A stretch of 64,000 bases of DNA from Marinifilum caeruleilacunae (GTDB taxonomy: Bacteria > Bacteroidota > Bacteroidia > Bacteroidales > Marinifilaceae). Positions 53,652 through 61,231 of the stretch are shown piece by piece. Position 1 is the first letter of the stretch. Each line of letters opens with the position of its first letter. Made by a program: the position numbers and the translations under genes. The notes below the pieces were generated by a model. The model was not told where the DNA came from. It made no database searches and was given only the letters and a program-made list of their open reading frames with translations. The stretch spans positions 146,132-210,131 of the forward strand of contig NZ_RZNH01000004.1 in assembly GCF_013141825.1 (NCBI RefSeq), in the 5' to 3' direction.

Positions 53652-53765
53652 TCACCCTTTAGTCTTTCGACAGTTTTCCTCACAGGGAAACAGCCCGTAA
53701 TTTTCAGCAAACTTTAACATTTATGCTTCCCTTTTTAGGGGAAGTGCTGACAGACGAAGGGGTGA
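53652..53765. repeat. Imperfect palindromic element between small RNAs A and B
   Basis: 114 bases. The outer arms TCACCCTTTAGTC... and ...GACGAAGGGGTGA pair over about 28 bases with mismatches. Inside are two smaller hairpins, GTTTTCC/GGGAAAC (53673-53691) and GCTTCCC/GGGGAAG (53725-53743). The layout looks like a REP- or MITE-like intergenic palindrome or a multi-stem RNA. No transposase nearby. Confidence 0.6.
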
Positions 53766-53802
53766 TATAAAATAGTACCAAAACCCCAACTTTTAAGTTT
53801 CA

Positions 53803-53847
53803 TTAACTTTTGTTCAAAGCATTTAGCACATTCACATGCTACATTTG
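53803..53847 (+). promoter_or_regulatory. Promoter region of small-RNA unit B
   Basis: TTAAC at 53803, TTTAGCA at 53822 and the -7 box TACATTTG at 53840-53847, with the same spacing as units A and C. Confidence 0.6.
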
Positions 53848-53853
53848 TAAAGT

Positions 53854-53942
53854 ACAAAACAGAGAAAGTTTTTTCAAGATTAGATTTAGATTAGTAAATA
53901 GTGGTTAGAGAGAATCCCGGGCTTGAGAGTTCGGGATTTTTC
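53854..53942 (+). ncRNA. Candidate small RNA B
   Basis: About 89 bases. GTAAAGTAC, then TTTTCAAGATTAGATTTAG, ATTAGTAAATAG, TGGTTAGAGAG, then a terminator TCCCGGGCT-TGAG-AGTTCGGGA (9-bp stem with two G-T pairs) and TTTTTC. The stem sequence differs from A but pairing is kept. Confidence 0.65.
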
Positions 53943-53977
53943 TATGTATAAATCAAACACAAAGAAATTAGATTTAA

Positions 53978-54022
53978 TTAACACACGTTTAATGTCCTTA
54001 ACCTGTGTGCATCCTATATTTG
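53978..54022 (+). promoter_or_regulatory. Promoter region of small-RNA unit C
   Basis: TTAACAC at 53978, CTTAACC at 53997 and the -7 box TATATTTG at 54015-54022. The 41- and 22-base offsets to TTTG equal those of A and B. Confidence 0.6.
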
Positions 54023-54028
54023 TAATGT

Positions 54029-54120
54029 AGAAAAAACCTTAGGAGTTTTTTTTCATAGATTAGTGATTTAGGTTACATTTAGTGGTTAGATTGAAATCCG
54101 GGTGGGGACCCGGATTTTTT
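54029..54120 (+). ncRNA. Candidate small RNA C
   Basis: About 92 bases. TTTTCATAGATTA, then GTGATTTAGGTTACATTTAG, TGGTTAGATTG, then a terminator TCCGGGT-GGGG-ACCCGGA (7-bp perfect stem) and at least six T. The T-run meets the stop codon of the convergent GNAT gene. Confidence 0.65.
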
Positions 54121-54566
54121 TATAGCTTTTTTTCGAAACAAACACTATTTTCAACAGCCTGATATTGACCATAGTTGGAAATGCGATAATATTGGTTTTT
54201 CAGATACAAAGCTATGGCTTCAGGTTGCTTTAAACCAGTTTCAAGAATGCATTTCTCTGCACCCAGTTCTTTTGCCCAGATTTCCAGTTCCATTAAAATT
54301 TTTGTTGCCAAAACCTGTCCTCTAAAATCAGGCTTCACATACATTCTTTTGATTTCCATTACAGCAGTGTCGTATTCTTTAATTGCACCGCAGCCCACAG
54401 GCTGTTCTTCCAGGTACAAAACCAATACATGATTCAAATGATCGATGGTATTGAATTGGGCATAAAAAGCATGTTCATCACCATCGCGAATGGCCAGGTC
54501 GGCATCCAGTTCCTGAACCAATGCGATAAAATCGTTATTCCTGGAATTTGTACGAATGGTTTTCAT
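54120..54566 (-). CDS. GNAT-family N-acetyltransferase
   Basis: 148 residues of the GNAT fold. The acetyl-CoA-binding loop is RMYVKPDFRGQVLATKILMELEIWAKELG, and KCILETGLKQPEAIALYLKNQYYRI is the C-terminal strand-helix-strand. Substrate unknown. It lies 9 bases after the LAS-type protein gene on the same strand and converges with small RNA C. Confidence 0.9.
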   Translation of the reverse strand: MKTIRTNSRNNDFIALVQELDADLAIRDGDEHAFYAQFNTIDHLNHVLVLYLEEQPVGCGAIKEYDTAVMEIKRMYVKPDFRGQVLATKILMELEIWAKELGAEKCILETGLKQPEAIALYLKNQYYRISNYGQYQAVENSVCFEKKL

Positions 54567-54575
54567 GATAAAAAA

Positions 54576-55385
54576 TTAATTGATTTGAACATGAATATGA
54601 TCATCGTGCCTAACTGACCTACAGCCATGAAATCGAACCCTTTCGTCACTTATTTTTAGCCTTTGTTTTAAATGTGGCTCAATAAACATTTTGGTCATGG
54701 AAGCTTGCGCGAGAATTGCATCAATTAAAACTTTTGTTCCTTTTTCAGAGAATTTCAGTTCCTGATTGATCCTCCCAAATGTTAAATATTTTGGATAATC
54801 ATATTGAAAATACCCTTGCTCCTGGCACAATTTACACTGATCAACTTCTCCTTTTCTGGCATCTTCGAAAACACCATAACCACTAATCGACTTACTTTGA
54901 TTTATAATTTGTCCTTTACCATTCTCATACACCAAACTAAAATCTATTTTACAGCCATCGTTATGACTTAAATGAGGAAATAAAGGGAAACCATCCCAAA
55001 ATGGAAAACATGCATCCAGGTATCGTGCTTCAATTTCAGGATGCTCTTTGTGCAACTGTCCTGAAACTGCTTGCATAAAAGCTTGTGTTTCCACACTCAC
55101 ATAGTTTCTGTTGAGTAGAATTGTTGCATAAGAAACTGCCTGTAAATTGGAATTATTCTCAATCTTTTCCCTGCCAAACCAAGGAGCCACAAAGGGAACA
55201 ATCAAAATACTTGTAAAAGCATACAAGAGCATAAAAACGATAAATCTTTTCGTAGGAAAAACAGCTTTGATTTTTCTACTCACCAACATACTAGTGATGT
55301 AAACCAATCCTCCCACCTGAGAAAGGATTGTCAGAAAAAGAAATGCCAGTAAATGACCAAAATATGTAAGCAATTTCCTCATCAT
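54576..55385 (-). CDS. Membrane-anchored LAS-type (MepA/M15-like) metallopeptidase candidate
   Basis: 269 residues from ATG at 55385, where the start overlaps the stop of the SRPBCC gene (TAATG). An upstream in-frame start at 55430 would overlap that gene by 46 bases. Two hydrophobic segments near the N-terminus (LLAFLFLTILSQVGGLVYI and FIVFMLLYAFTSILIVPFV). The soluble part has SHNDGCKIDFSLVY, like the SxHxxGxAxD zinc motif of LAS peptidases, and DDHIHVQI giving the HxH motif at the C-terminus. Such enzymes cut D-amino-acid bonds of peptidoglycan. No database family is claimed; motif-based inference. Confidence 0.6.
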   Translation of the reverse strand: MMRKLLTYFGHLLAFLFLTILSQVGGLVYITSMLVSRKIKAVFPTKRFIVFMLLYAFTSILIVPFVAPWFGREKIENNSNLQAVSYATILLNRNYVSVETQAFMQAVSGQLHKEHPEIEARYLDACFPFWDGFPLFPHLSHNDGCKIDFSLVYENGKGQIINQSKSISGYGVFEDARKGEVDQCKLCQEQGYFQYDYPKYLTFGRINQELKFSEKGTKVLIDAILAQASMTKMFIEPHLKQRLKISDERVRFHGCRSVRHDDHIHVQIN

Positions 55386-55825
55386 TAATCCAAATACGCT
55401 TTTAATCTTTGATTGATAAAATAGTTCCAACCTCCTTCGCAGCTTTCTCTTCTGAACTCTGGAATATCACCAGGAAAGCTTTCGATACCCGTGGCTGTAA
55501 CTCTTATTTTGCATCCTTCACCTTCTTCGAATAATTCATAGCTTACAAAAGCAACACCATTGTATCCTTCATATTCCCATTTGCAAACCAATTTCTCACC
55601 CAAAACCACTTCCGTGATTTCCCACAAATGCATAAACTGTCTTTCTCCTGCATCTACGTTAAACTTCGTACTAAATCCAACTTCAGCTTTGTGGTCAGGC
55701 ATATCTTCAAAAAACCATTGTCTCATTTCATTCGGATCGCTAATGGCTTTCCAAACCTCATCTTTATTTTTTGCAAAAACTTGTTCTGTAATTATTGGTG
55801 TTGTATTCTCTTTCATATCATTCAT
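55385..55825 (-). CDS. SRPBCC/AHSA1-type START-like domain protein
   Basis: 146 residues from ATG at 55825 (ATG at 55816 is also possible). The sequence PITEQVFAKNKDEVWKAISDPNEMRQWFFEDM is the family start, followed by WEITEVVLGEKLVCKWEYEGY and a C-terminal helix (GGWNYFINQRLKAYLD). These small helix-grip proteins bind hydrophobic ligands or act in unknown stress roles. It lies 13 bases after the M48 gene and is coupled to the peptidase gene downstream. Confidence 0.88.
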   Translation of the reverse strand: MNDMKENTTPIITEQVFAKNKDEVWKAISDPNEMRQWFFEDMPDHKAEVGFSTKFNVDAGERQFMHLWEITEVVLGEKLVCKWEYEGYNGVAFVSYELFEEGEGCKIRVTATGIESFPGDIPEFRRESCEGGWNYFINQRLKAYLD

Positions 55826-55838
55826 TTTTATTATCAAT

Positions 55839-57920
55839 TTACATTTCTTCATTCACCACTGAGCTCTCCTGAAGCAAGTGTACCTGATAATCGAGTAATT
55901 CTTTTTTTGTGATAAAATAGCCCCTTGATATTAGGTATCCATAATCATTAATCGTTGCAAAGAGTATAGCCAGGTTATCCTCCAAATAGCTCTCCTCTCG
56001 AAAGTACTGCCAATCTTTTGACAAATACAATTCAAAATTTGATCTCATTTCATCACTAATTTCCTCTTGGTATTTTGAATCATCCAGTACATCTTTTACC
56101 TCTCTTTTTAAATCAAGTTCCAACTTGTATATTTTCCTGAAATTCTCTCGAATCTTATCAAATGGTGTTACAAAATTCGTGAAGTTAAGACCTTCCAACA
56201 ATCGTTCATAAACAGTGTATTTTCTATCGTATATTTTATCATATTCAAAAAAATCTGAATAAAGTTTCCCGATCAAGCTTGTTCGGTTCAAAGACTCTTC
56301 CAATTGCTTAAAAAAATGAAATATTTTAATATCATTTGCAATGATCTGATCATACAAGTCTTTCTTCTCTAAAATTAATTTTTCAACCAAATCAATGGCC
56401 TGTTTACTACCATACTTTACACCATCGTAGTCGAATGATTTAATGGGTATGGTTCTAGTATGTATTTGTTGAATAACATCGATATCATTTACTAAGGCAT
56501 GATACCTATAGATTAAATCGCATTTTTTTTCGTTATACAAATCATCTAAGATTATCTCTTCTCTATCATCTTCTAACTCCAGATCAAAATATTCTGGATT
56601 TTTCGTATCATAATAACCTTGATAAATTTCAGCAAAAGTGTTATTCAAATAAGCTTCAACAAATGCCTTACGAAAATCTTCAAAATCCAAATGTGATGGC
56701 TGGTCCTTAAATTCGATCTCAGAAAACACCTCCTGAGTTAAAGAAACTTGCAAATTCTCATAATTCTTTAATATGCCTACTGCCGGTGAACCATCATGTT
56801 TTTTCGAATTTAAGTTTGTTGAAACTATTCGCTCGATTCTATCTTCAACACTGGGATGTGATGCCCATTGATCTTTAATGACTAATTTCGATTTATTGAA
56901 CTTATTTAAATCCTCAATTTCTACTTCTGGAAAATCTCCAATCATCTTTATTTTATCATTTTCTGCTAAAAAGCTCATAACAAATGATTGTTCCTTAAAA
57001 ATATTTCTGCTTTTCAAATTGTTCTCATACTTTCCCTGATAGAAATTCATAACAGAATTTAAAGCGTAATCTGCAAGAGAAAAGCGCAGAAGAGAGCTCT
57101 TCAATGGTTCATATCCTGTAACATTTACAGCAATTTCATCGGCATGAAATTCCATTTCTCTTGACAATCCCATGTAACTTTTATTAACCACATTATAGAG
57201 TTTTCTTAGAATCCATTGAATGCCTTTATTAACCGTAGCAGCGATAACAACAAAAATGGAAAAATAACCACTTATATTAGCCCAGGATTCAACAAGTCGA
57301 TCATAAGATTCGTTGTCATATAACATATTATAAATCACTCTATTCACATTGTACACATAGCTGCCAACTTTCATGGTTTTTTGAGAAAAGTGTCCAAATT
57401 CATGTGAAAGAATTGCCTTCAATTCCTCTGTGCTTACTGTATTCATTAATCCCATACCTATCTGTAGGTTTTTTCTTACAGGCAAAAACATGCTCCAGAA
57501 ACTGGAATTATAAAACACAGAAGCATTTACATTGGATGACATATAAACTTTTTTAGGAAATTGTGTATCAACTTCATGAACAATTTCCTCGATCAATTTA
57601 AAGAGATTAGGTTCGTCTTCTTTCTTTATTTCTCTTAAATGAGTTAAATCAACCTTATTTGATTTAAACATAAATTTCAAAAGAAAAATTAGAATCAAAA
57701 AACCCAAACTAGCCAATCCAACTCCCAAGGCCAAAGTGATAAACTTAGGCAGTGTAATTATAAGAATCACACCTCCAAATACGCATAAAGCTGTTATGCC
57801 TAATGCGAGTACCAATATGAGAATATAAGTGATCGTGAAAAATAGAATGGATAATATTGCTTTGGTTGTTTGAGCCTTAAACTCTTTGGATAATTTAACT
57901 TGATCTTTTATCATTTTCAT
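55839..57920 (-). CDS. M48-family membrane metalloprotease
   Basis: 693 residues. Two N-terminal hydrophobic segments (about 20-53 and 55-85) precede an HtpX/Ste24-like protease domain with the zinc motif LSHEFGHFSQ (His173, Glu174, His177) and a third ligand in SREMEFHADEIAVNVTG. ASHPSVEDRIERI is conserved in the family. The C-terminal ~320 residues are helical and not assigned. Members degrade misfolded membrane proteins or act at the cell envelope. First gene of a run with the SRPBCC, peptidase and GNAT genes. Confidence 0.9.
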   Translation of the reverse strand: MKMIKDQVKLSKEFKAQTTKAILSILFFTITYILILVLALGITALCVFGGVILIITLPKFITLALGVGLASLGFLILIFLLKFMFKSNKVDLTHLREIKKEDEPNLFKLIEEIVHEVDTQFPKKVYMSSNVNASVFYNSSFWSMFLPVRKNLQIGMGLMNTVSTEELKAILSHEFGHFSQKTMKVGSYVYNVNRVIYNMLYDNESYDRLVESWANISGYFSIFVVIAATVNKGIQWILRKLYNVVNKSYMGLSREMEFHADEIAVNVTGYEPLKSSLLRFSLADYALNSVMNFYQGKYENNLKSRNIFKEQSFVMSFLAENDKIKMIGDFPEVEIEDLNKFNKSKLVIKDQWASHPSVEDRIERIVSTNLNSKKHDGSPAVGILKNYENLQVSLTQEVFSEIEFKDQPSHLDFEDFRKAFVEAYLNNTFAEIYQGYYDTKNPEYFDLELEDDREEIILDDLYNEKKCDLIYRYHALVNDIDVIQQIHTRTIPIKSFDYDGVKYGSKQAIDLVEKLILEKKDLYDQIIANDIKIFHFFKQLEESLNRTSLIGKLYSDFFEYDKIYDRKYTVYERLLEGLNFTNFVTPFDKIRENFRKIYKLELDLKREVKDVLDDSKYQEEISDEMRSNFELYLSKDWQYFREESYLEDNLAILFATINDYGYLISRGYFITKKELLDYQVHLLQESSVVNEEM

Positions 57921-57965
57921 TTAATGTCTATATCGTTTTGAATAATTTTTAATAGAATTCTATCT

Positions 57966-58706
57966 TTACACCCTACCATTCCTAATCCACTTAGCCCAGT
58001 CGGGTCTGTTATTTTTTTCTGCCAATAGGGCTGCTTCTTCATAATTATAAGAAAGGCTTACCTGTTCTATCTGGAAAGTTTCTCCGTCCAGACTGATGAT
58101 AACATATTTAGTCATTGGATTTAAACTTTCCATTTTGTGATAAATTGGCAATTCATCGTCGTAAGCCGGCAGTCCAACACTTCCACAATTGATTATGGTT
58201 TTGTACTTTGTTTTTACCACTTTCGAAACATGTGAATGAGCACAAAACACAATTGGTTGTGGGATATCTTTCAAAATCTCATCCAATTCATTCACATTTT
58301 TTACCGAAACTACATTCTTATCAAGCTTTTCCAGTAGGTAGTTACAATCGCTGTTCGGACTTGCATGACAACAATAAATTTGATTAAGCTTCAAACTAAA
58401 AGGCAATGATCGTAACCACTCAGTCATTACCGTATTCATTTGCGATTTTGTGAACTCCAAAGTAGGTATATCGGTCGCTTGGTCTATATTTTCCAGAATA
58501 AAGCGATCCTGGTTCCCAGAAATACTCTGAACCTGGTAATCCTGCAACAAATCAAATGTCCCTTTGGGATCCAAAGGGCCATATAAGCTATCTCCCAAAT
58601 TGATAATACTTTCGATTCCTCGTGATTGAATATTCTGTAGAACAACTCTTAGGGCTTCAGAATTTCCATGAATATCTGAAATAAATGCAATCTGTTTCAA
58701 TTTCAT
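57966..58706 (-). CDS. Calcineurin-like metallophosphoesterase (YfcE/MJ0936-like)
   Basis: 246 residues with the metal motifs AFISDIHGNSEAL, INLGDSLYGP, ISGNQDRFI, CHASP and FCAHSHVSKVV, then INCGSVGLPAY at the C-terminus, all typical of the YfcE-like phosphodiesterase family. Activity is usually shown on cyclic or simple phosphodiesters; natural substrate unknown. Located 45 bases after the M48 gene on the same strand, and 17 bases before the HAD gene stop. Confidence 0.92.
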   Translation of the reverse strand: MKLKQIAFISDIHGNSEALRVVLQNIQSRGIESIINLGDSLYGPLDPKGTFDLLQDYQVQSISGNQDRFILENIDQATDIPTLEFTKSQMNTVMTEWLRSLPFSLKLNQIYCCHASPNSDCNYLLEKLDKNVVSVKNVNELDEILKDIPQPIVFCAHSHVSKVVKTKYKTIINCGSVGLPAYDDELPIYHKMESLNPMTKYVIISLDGETFQIEQVSLSYNYEEAALLAEKNNRPDWAKWIRNGRV

Positions 58707-58723
58707 AATAAAACTATTCGCGT

Positions 58724-59425
58724 TTAATATTTTAGTATTTCCAACAATTCAGCAGGTCCGGAAATTTCAAAATCGGGTTGGTAATTCCAATTTCTGGTAT
58801 TTGCGCCACTATACATCGCAGTTACTGCGATTACTTTACTGTTATGGTTCAATTCACTTTCAATATTCCTTGCAAATTCTACATCTCCTTCATGATCTCC
58901 AACATAAACTATGGTTTTATCCAATAACGATTCATAAATCTGTTCCAAACATTTAATTCCTCCATATGGTTTAGGTTTTTGCATATGATCCGGAACATCA
59001 TCATAACCAACAACAGCATTCATTTTCGTTGAAATTTGATTCTTTTTTAACACTTGTATGATATTCTCCGAAGAATTTTGAGAGCATATCCCCTGTGGCA
59101 AATCAATAGAATGAATTGTATGTCGAATATCAGGAAACAATTCTACCGGGGTTGTATTTTTCAATTGAAATTCAGTCCATAGAGGTCCGGCTTTTAACAT
59201 TTCTTCCTCTGTCATTCCATAATAATTCACATACAAATCTTGCCAGTTTTTTGCCTGGTGGTTTGCAATATGGTATGCCTCTTCGCTTTGCAAACAAACA
59301 GGTAAATTGTCGAAACTTAAGCGTGGAGCTACAAGCGATATAATTTGTTTGGTGGTATCAATATTTTTGGGAACCGAGTTCACCAAAGTTCCGTCGTAAT
59401 CCCAAAGTACAGCATCAACCTTCAT
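58724..59425 (-). CDS. HAD-superfamily phosphatase (phosphoglycolate phosphatase-like)
   Basis: 233 residues from ATG at 59425; an in-frame TTG three codons upstream is less likely. HAD motif I VLWDYDGTLVNSVP, motif II ICSQNSSENII, motif III region KPKPYGGIKCL, and motif IV VYVGDHEGDVEFARN. A helical cap lies between motifs I and II. Likely a small phosphate-ester phosphatase; substrate not determined. First gene of the tight pair with the metallophosphoesterase. Confidence 0.9.
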   Translation of the reverse strand: MKVDAVLWDYDGTLVNSVPKNIDTTKQIISLVAPRLSFDNLPVCLQSEEAYHIANHQAKNWQDLYVNYYGMTEEEMLKAGPLWTEFQLKNTTPVELFPDIRHTIHSIDLPQGICSQNSSENIIQVLKKNQISTKMNAVVGYDDVPDHMQKPKPYGGIKCLEQIYESLLDKTIVYVGDHEGDVEFARNIESELNHNSKVIAVTAMYSGANTRNWNYQPDFEISGPAELLEILKY

Positions 59426-59765
59426 ACAATTCAAGTCTTATTATATTTTTTAGTAATTAATCGATTCGCATGCTACAGAATATCGTTCATTCAAATGGTA
59501 AAAATTCCTCAATAAATTGTACTGAATAAATTCTGCAGCTAAGCTTTAAATTTACCAATTCGTATCGATTTAATCCTATCATATTATCAAACTTTTGGAA
59601 GAATTATTATAAATAAGTTTTACATTTTATGAATCATTCCACAAAAGCATTTTCATTTTTTACTTCAAAATTGTAAATTCGCTTCGGTTGTAAAAAGGCC
59701 TAGTTGAGTGGCTCTTGTTTTACAGCCAAAATCAATCAAGTATTAATCCCTATAAATTGTTATTG
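59426..59765. other. Divergent intergenic region
   Basis: About 340 AT-rich bases between the divergent HAD and FKBP genes. No open frame, tRNA-like fold or clear -7 box recognised. Confidence 0.5.
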
Positions 59766-60590
59766 ATGAAAAGAAGTAGTCTTATAATTGCTCTTTTAGC
59801 TCTTATTGTAAGTTTTAGTGCATGTAAGAAAGTGCCAAGATCAGGAAAAATGAAATTTGCGAACAGTGTTGATAGCGTGAGCTATGCACTTGGATACATC
59901 GAGGCTGGTAATTTTAAGAAGAACTTCAATCAAGTTCCTTTTGAAATGGACTCTACGGCCTATATGCACTTTGCAAAAGCCATTGCAAAAACCAAATTAT
60001 CGGAACGATATACCCAATTCAGAAATAATCAATTTAATGAAATTAACGAAGAAGCTTTTTACAAAGGATTCTTGAATGAGTTAGCCTATGGAAAATCCTA
60101 TTTCTCAGAAATGAGCGCTGATATCTATTTAAGAAAGATTTTTGAGAAGAATAAAGCAGTAAGAGATTCAATCAAAAAAGAAAAAGGAAAAGCAAATCTT
60201 GAAAAAGGGCGTAAGTTTTTAGAGGAAAATAAAGCGAGAGAAGGAGTTTTCGAAACAGAAAGTGGATTACAATACGAAATCATCAAAGAAGGTAATGGTC
60301 CTAAACCAGGAGCAAGAGATAGAGTAAAATGTGTTTACCATGGTACCTTATTGGATGGAACGGTTTTCGATAGTGCCAAAGAACGTGGCGATACTACAAG
60401 TTTTGGTGTAAATGCAGTAATTAAAGGATGGAAAGAAGCTTTGACACTTATGCCTGAAGGTTCGGAATGGAGATTATACGTTCCTGGCGATTTGGCTTAT
60501 GGAGAAAGAGGCAGCAGAGACATCATTGGTCCAAATGAAACTTTGATTTTCGATGTCAACCTGGTTGAGGTAATTCCAAATAAAAAATAA
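59766..60590 (+). CDS. FKBP-type peptidyl-prolyl isomerase, predicted lipoprotein
   Basis: 274 residues from ATG at 59766 (an in-frame upstream start would extend it by 17 without improving the signal). Lipoprotein signal MKRSSLIIALLALIVSFSAC. N-terminal ~140 residues are a FkpA/Mip-type helical dimerisation region; the FKBP domain (about 160-272) reads LQYEIIKEGNGPKPGARDRVKCVYHGTLLDGTVFDSAKERG...PEGSEWRLYVPGDLAYGERG, with the Tyr and Asp of the active site. A periplasmic folding factor anchored to a membrane. Single gene with a terminator behind it. Confidence 0.93.
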   Translation: MKRSSLIIALLALIVSFSACKKVPRSGKMKFANSVDSVSYALGYIEAGNFKKNFNQVPFEMDSTAYMHFAKAIAKTKLSERYTQFRNNQFNEINEEAFYKGFLNELAYGKSYFSEMSADIYLRKIFEKNKAVRDSIKKEKGKANLEKGRKFLEENKAREGVFETESGLQYEIIKEGNGPKPGARDRVKCVYHGTLLDGTVFDSAKERGDTTSFGVNAVIKGWKEALTLMPEGSEWRLYVPGDLAYGERGSRDIIGPNETLIFDVNLVEVIPNKK

Positions 60591-60612
60591 TACTCAAACT
60601 ATACTGTTTGAT

Positions 60613-60641
60613 AAAGGGATGCCAATTGGTATCCCTTTTTT
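60613..60641 (+). terminator. Intrinsic terminator of the FKBP gene
   Basis: AAAGGGATGCC / GGTATCCCTTT stem (one G-T pair) with loop AATT and a T-run. Its arms are identical to the terminator at 63269. Confidence 0.9.
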
Positions 60642-60769
60642 AATGAATAATTTGTAATGATTTGATCTTTGCCACACCATCCTTCCCTTCAAAACAATTA
60701 ATTTACAACTCTTCGACTCTTCAACTTTTCGGCCTTTCCACATTCATCTTACTATTATCTTAGAACTTT

Positions 60770-60786
60770 TACTACAAATATAGTAG
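60770..60786. promoter_or_regulatory. BlaI-type operator, site 1
   Basis: TACTACAAATATAGTAG, the exact inverted copy of site 2 (60802-60818). Each site also contains its own small TACTA/TAGTA dyad. Confidence 0.75.
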
Positions 60787-60801
60787 GATTTAAAAATCAT
60801 T

Positions 60802-60818
60802 CTACTATATTTGTAGTA
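60802..60818. promoter_or_regulatory. BlaI-type operator, site 2, overlapping the -7 box
   Basis: CTACTATATTTGTAGTA, which includes the -7 box TATATTTG (60806-60813). Binding here should block transcription of the repressor and sensor genes. BlaI/MecI operators classically contain TACTA/TAGTA dyads. Confidence 0.78.
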
Positions 60819-60839
60819 GAATTATAATCGAAATCGTCT

Positions 60840-61229
60840 ATGGATATTAAATCACTTACCAAAGCAGAAGAGCAGATCATGCAGATTTTGTGGCAGTTAC
60901 AAGAAGGAACTGTGAAAGAAGTTATCGAAAACTTTAAAGATGCGAAGCCAGCATATACCACAGTTGCCACAGTATTAAGCGTGTTGGAAAAGAAAGGATT
61001 TGTGAAACATCGTAAAATTGGAAACACAAAATTGTTTACGCCACAGGTAAGTAAAACCGATTATACAAAAGTTCAGTTTAGTTCTCTCTTAAGAAATTAC
61101 TTTAATGGCTCGTTTCCAAAAATGGCTAGCTTTTTTGCCAAAGAAAACGATTTGGATATATCCGATTTGGAAAATATCATGAAACAAGCCGAAGAGGAGA
61201 TGAAACAAGATTTTAATAAAAATGAATAG
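60840..61229 (+). CDS. blaI: BlaI/MecI/CopY-family transcriptional repressor
   Basis: 129 residues. Winged helix KAEEQIMQILWQLQEGTVKEVIENFKDAKPAYTTVATVLSVLEKKGFVKHRKIG, the BlaI/MecI signature, followed by a C-terminal dimerisation helix pair (NDLDISDLENIMKQAEEEMKQDFNK). A BlaR1-type protease, encoded two bases downstream, would inactivate it on signal. It starts 21 bases after operator site 2. The regulated target in Bacteroidota is often an unknown stress or envelope function rather than a beta-lactamase. Confidence 0.95.
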   Translation: MDIKSLTKAEEQIMQILWQLQEGTVKEVIENFKDAKPAYTTVATVLSVLEKKGFVKHRKIGNTKLFTPQVSKTDYTKVQFSSLLRNYFNGSFPKMASFFAKENDLDISDLENIMKQAEEEMKQDFNKNE

Positions 61230-61231
61230 TT

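Noticed and set aside
53342-54120. CRISPR array
   Set aside because: The similar units are irregularly spaced, about 90-100 bases each, and have promoters and terminators. There are no short identical repeats with unique spacers and no cas genes.
59426-59765. tRNA gene near 59700
   Set aside because: A short stretch with GG/CC pairs looked cloverleaf-like but no T-arm, anticodon arm or CCA-type acceptor could be built.
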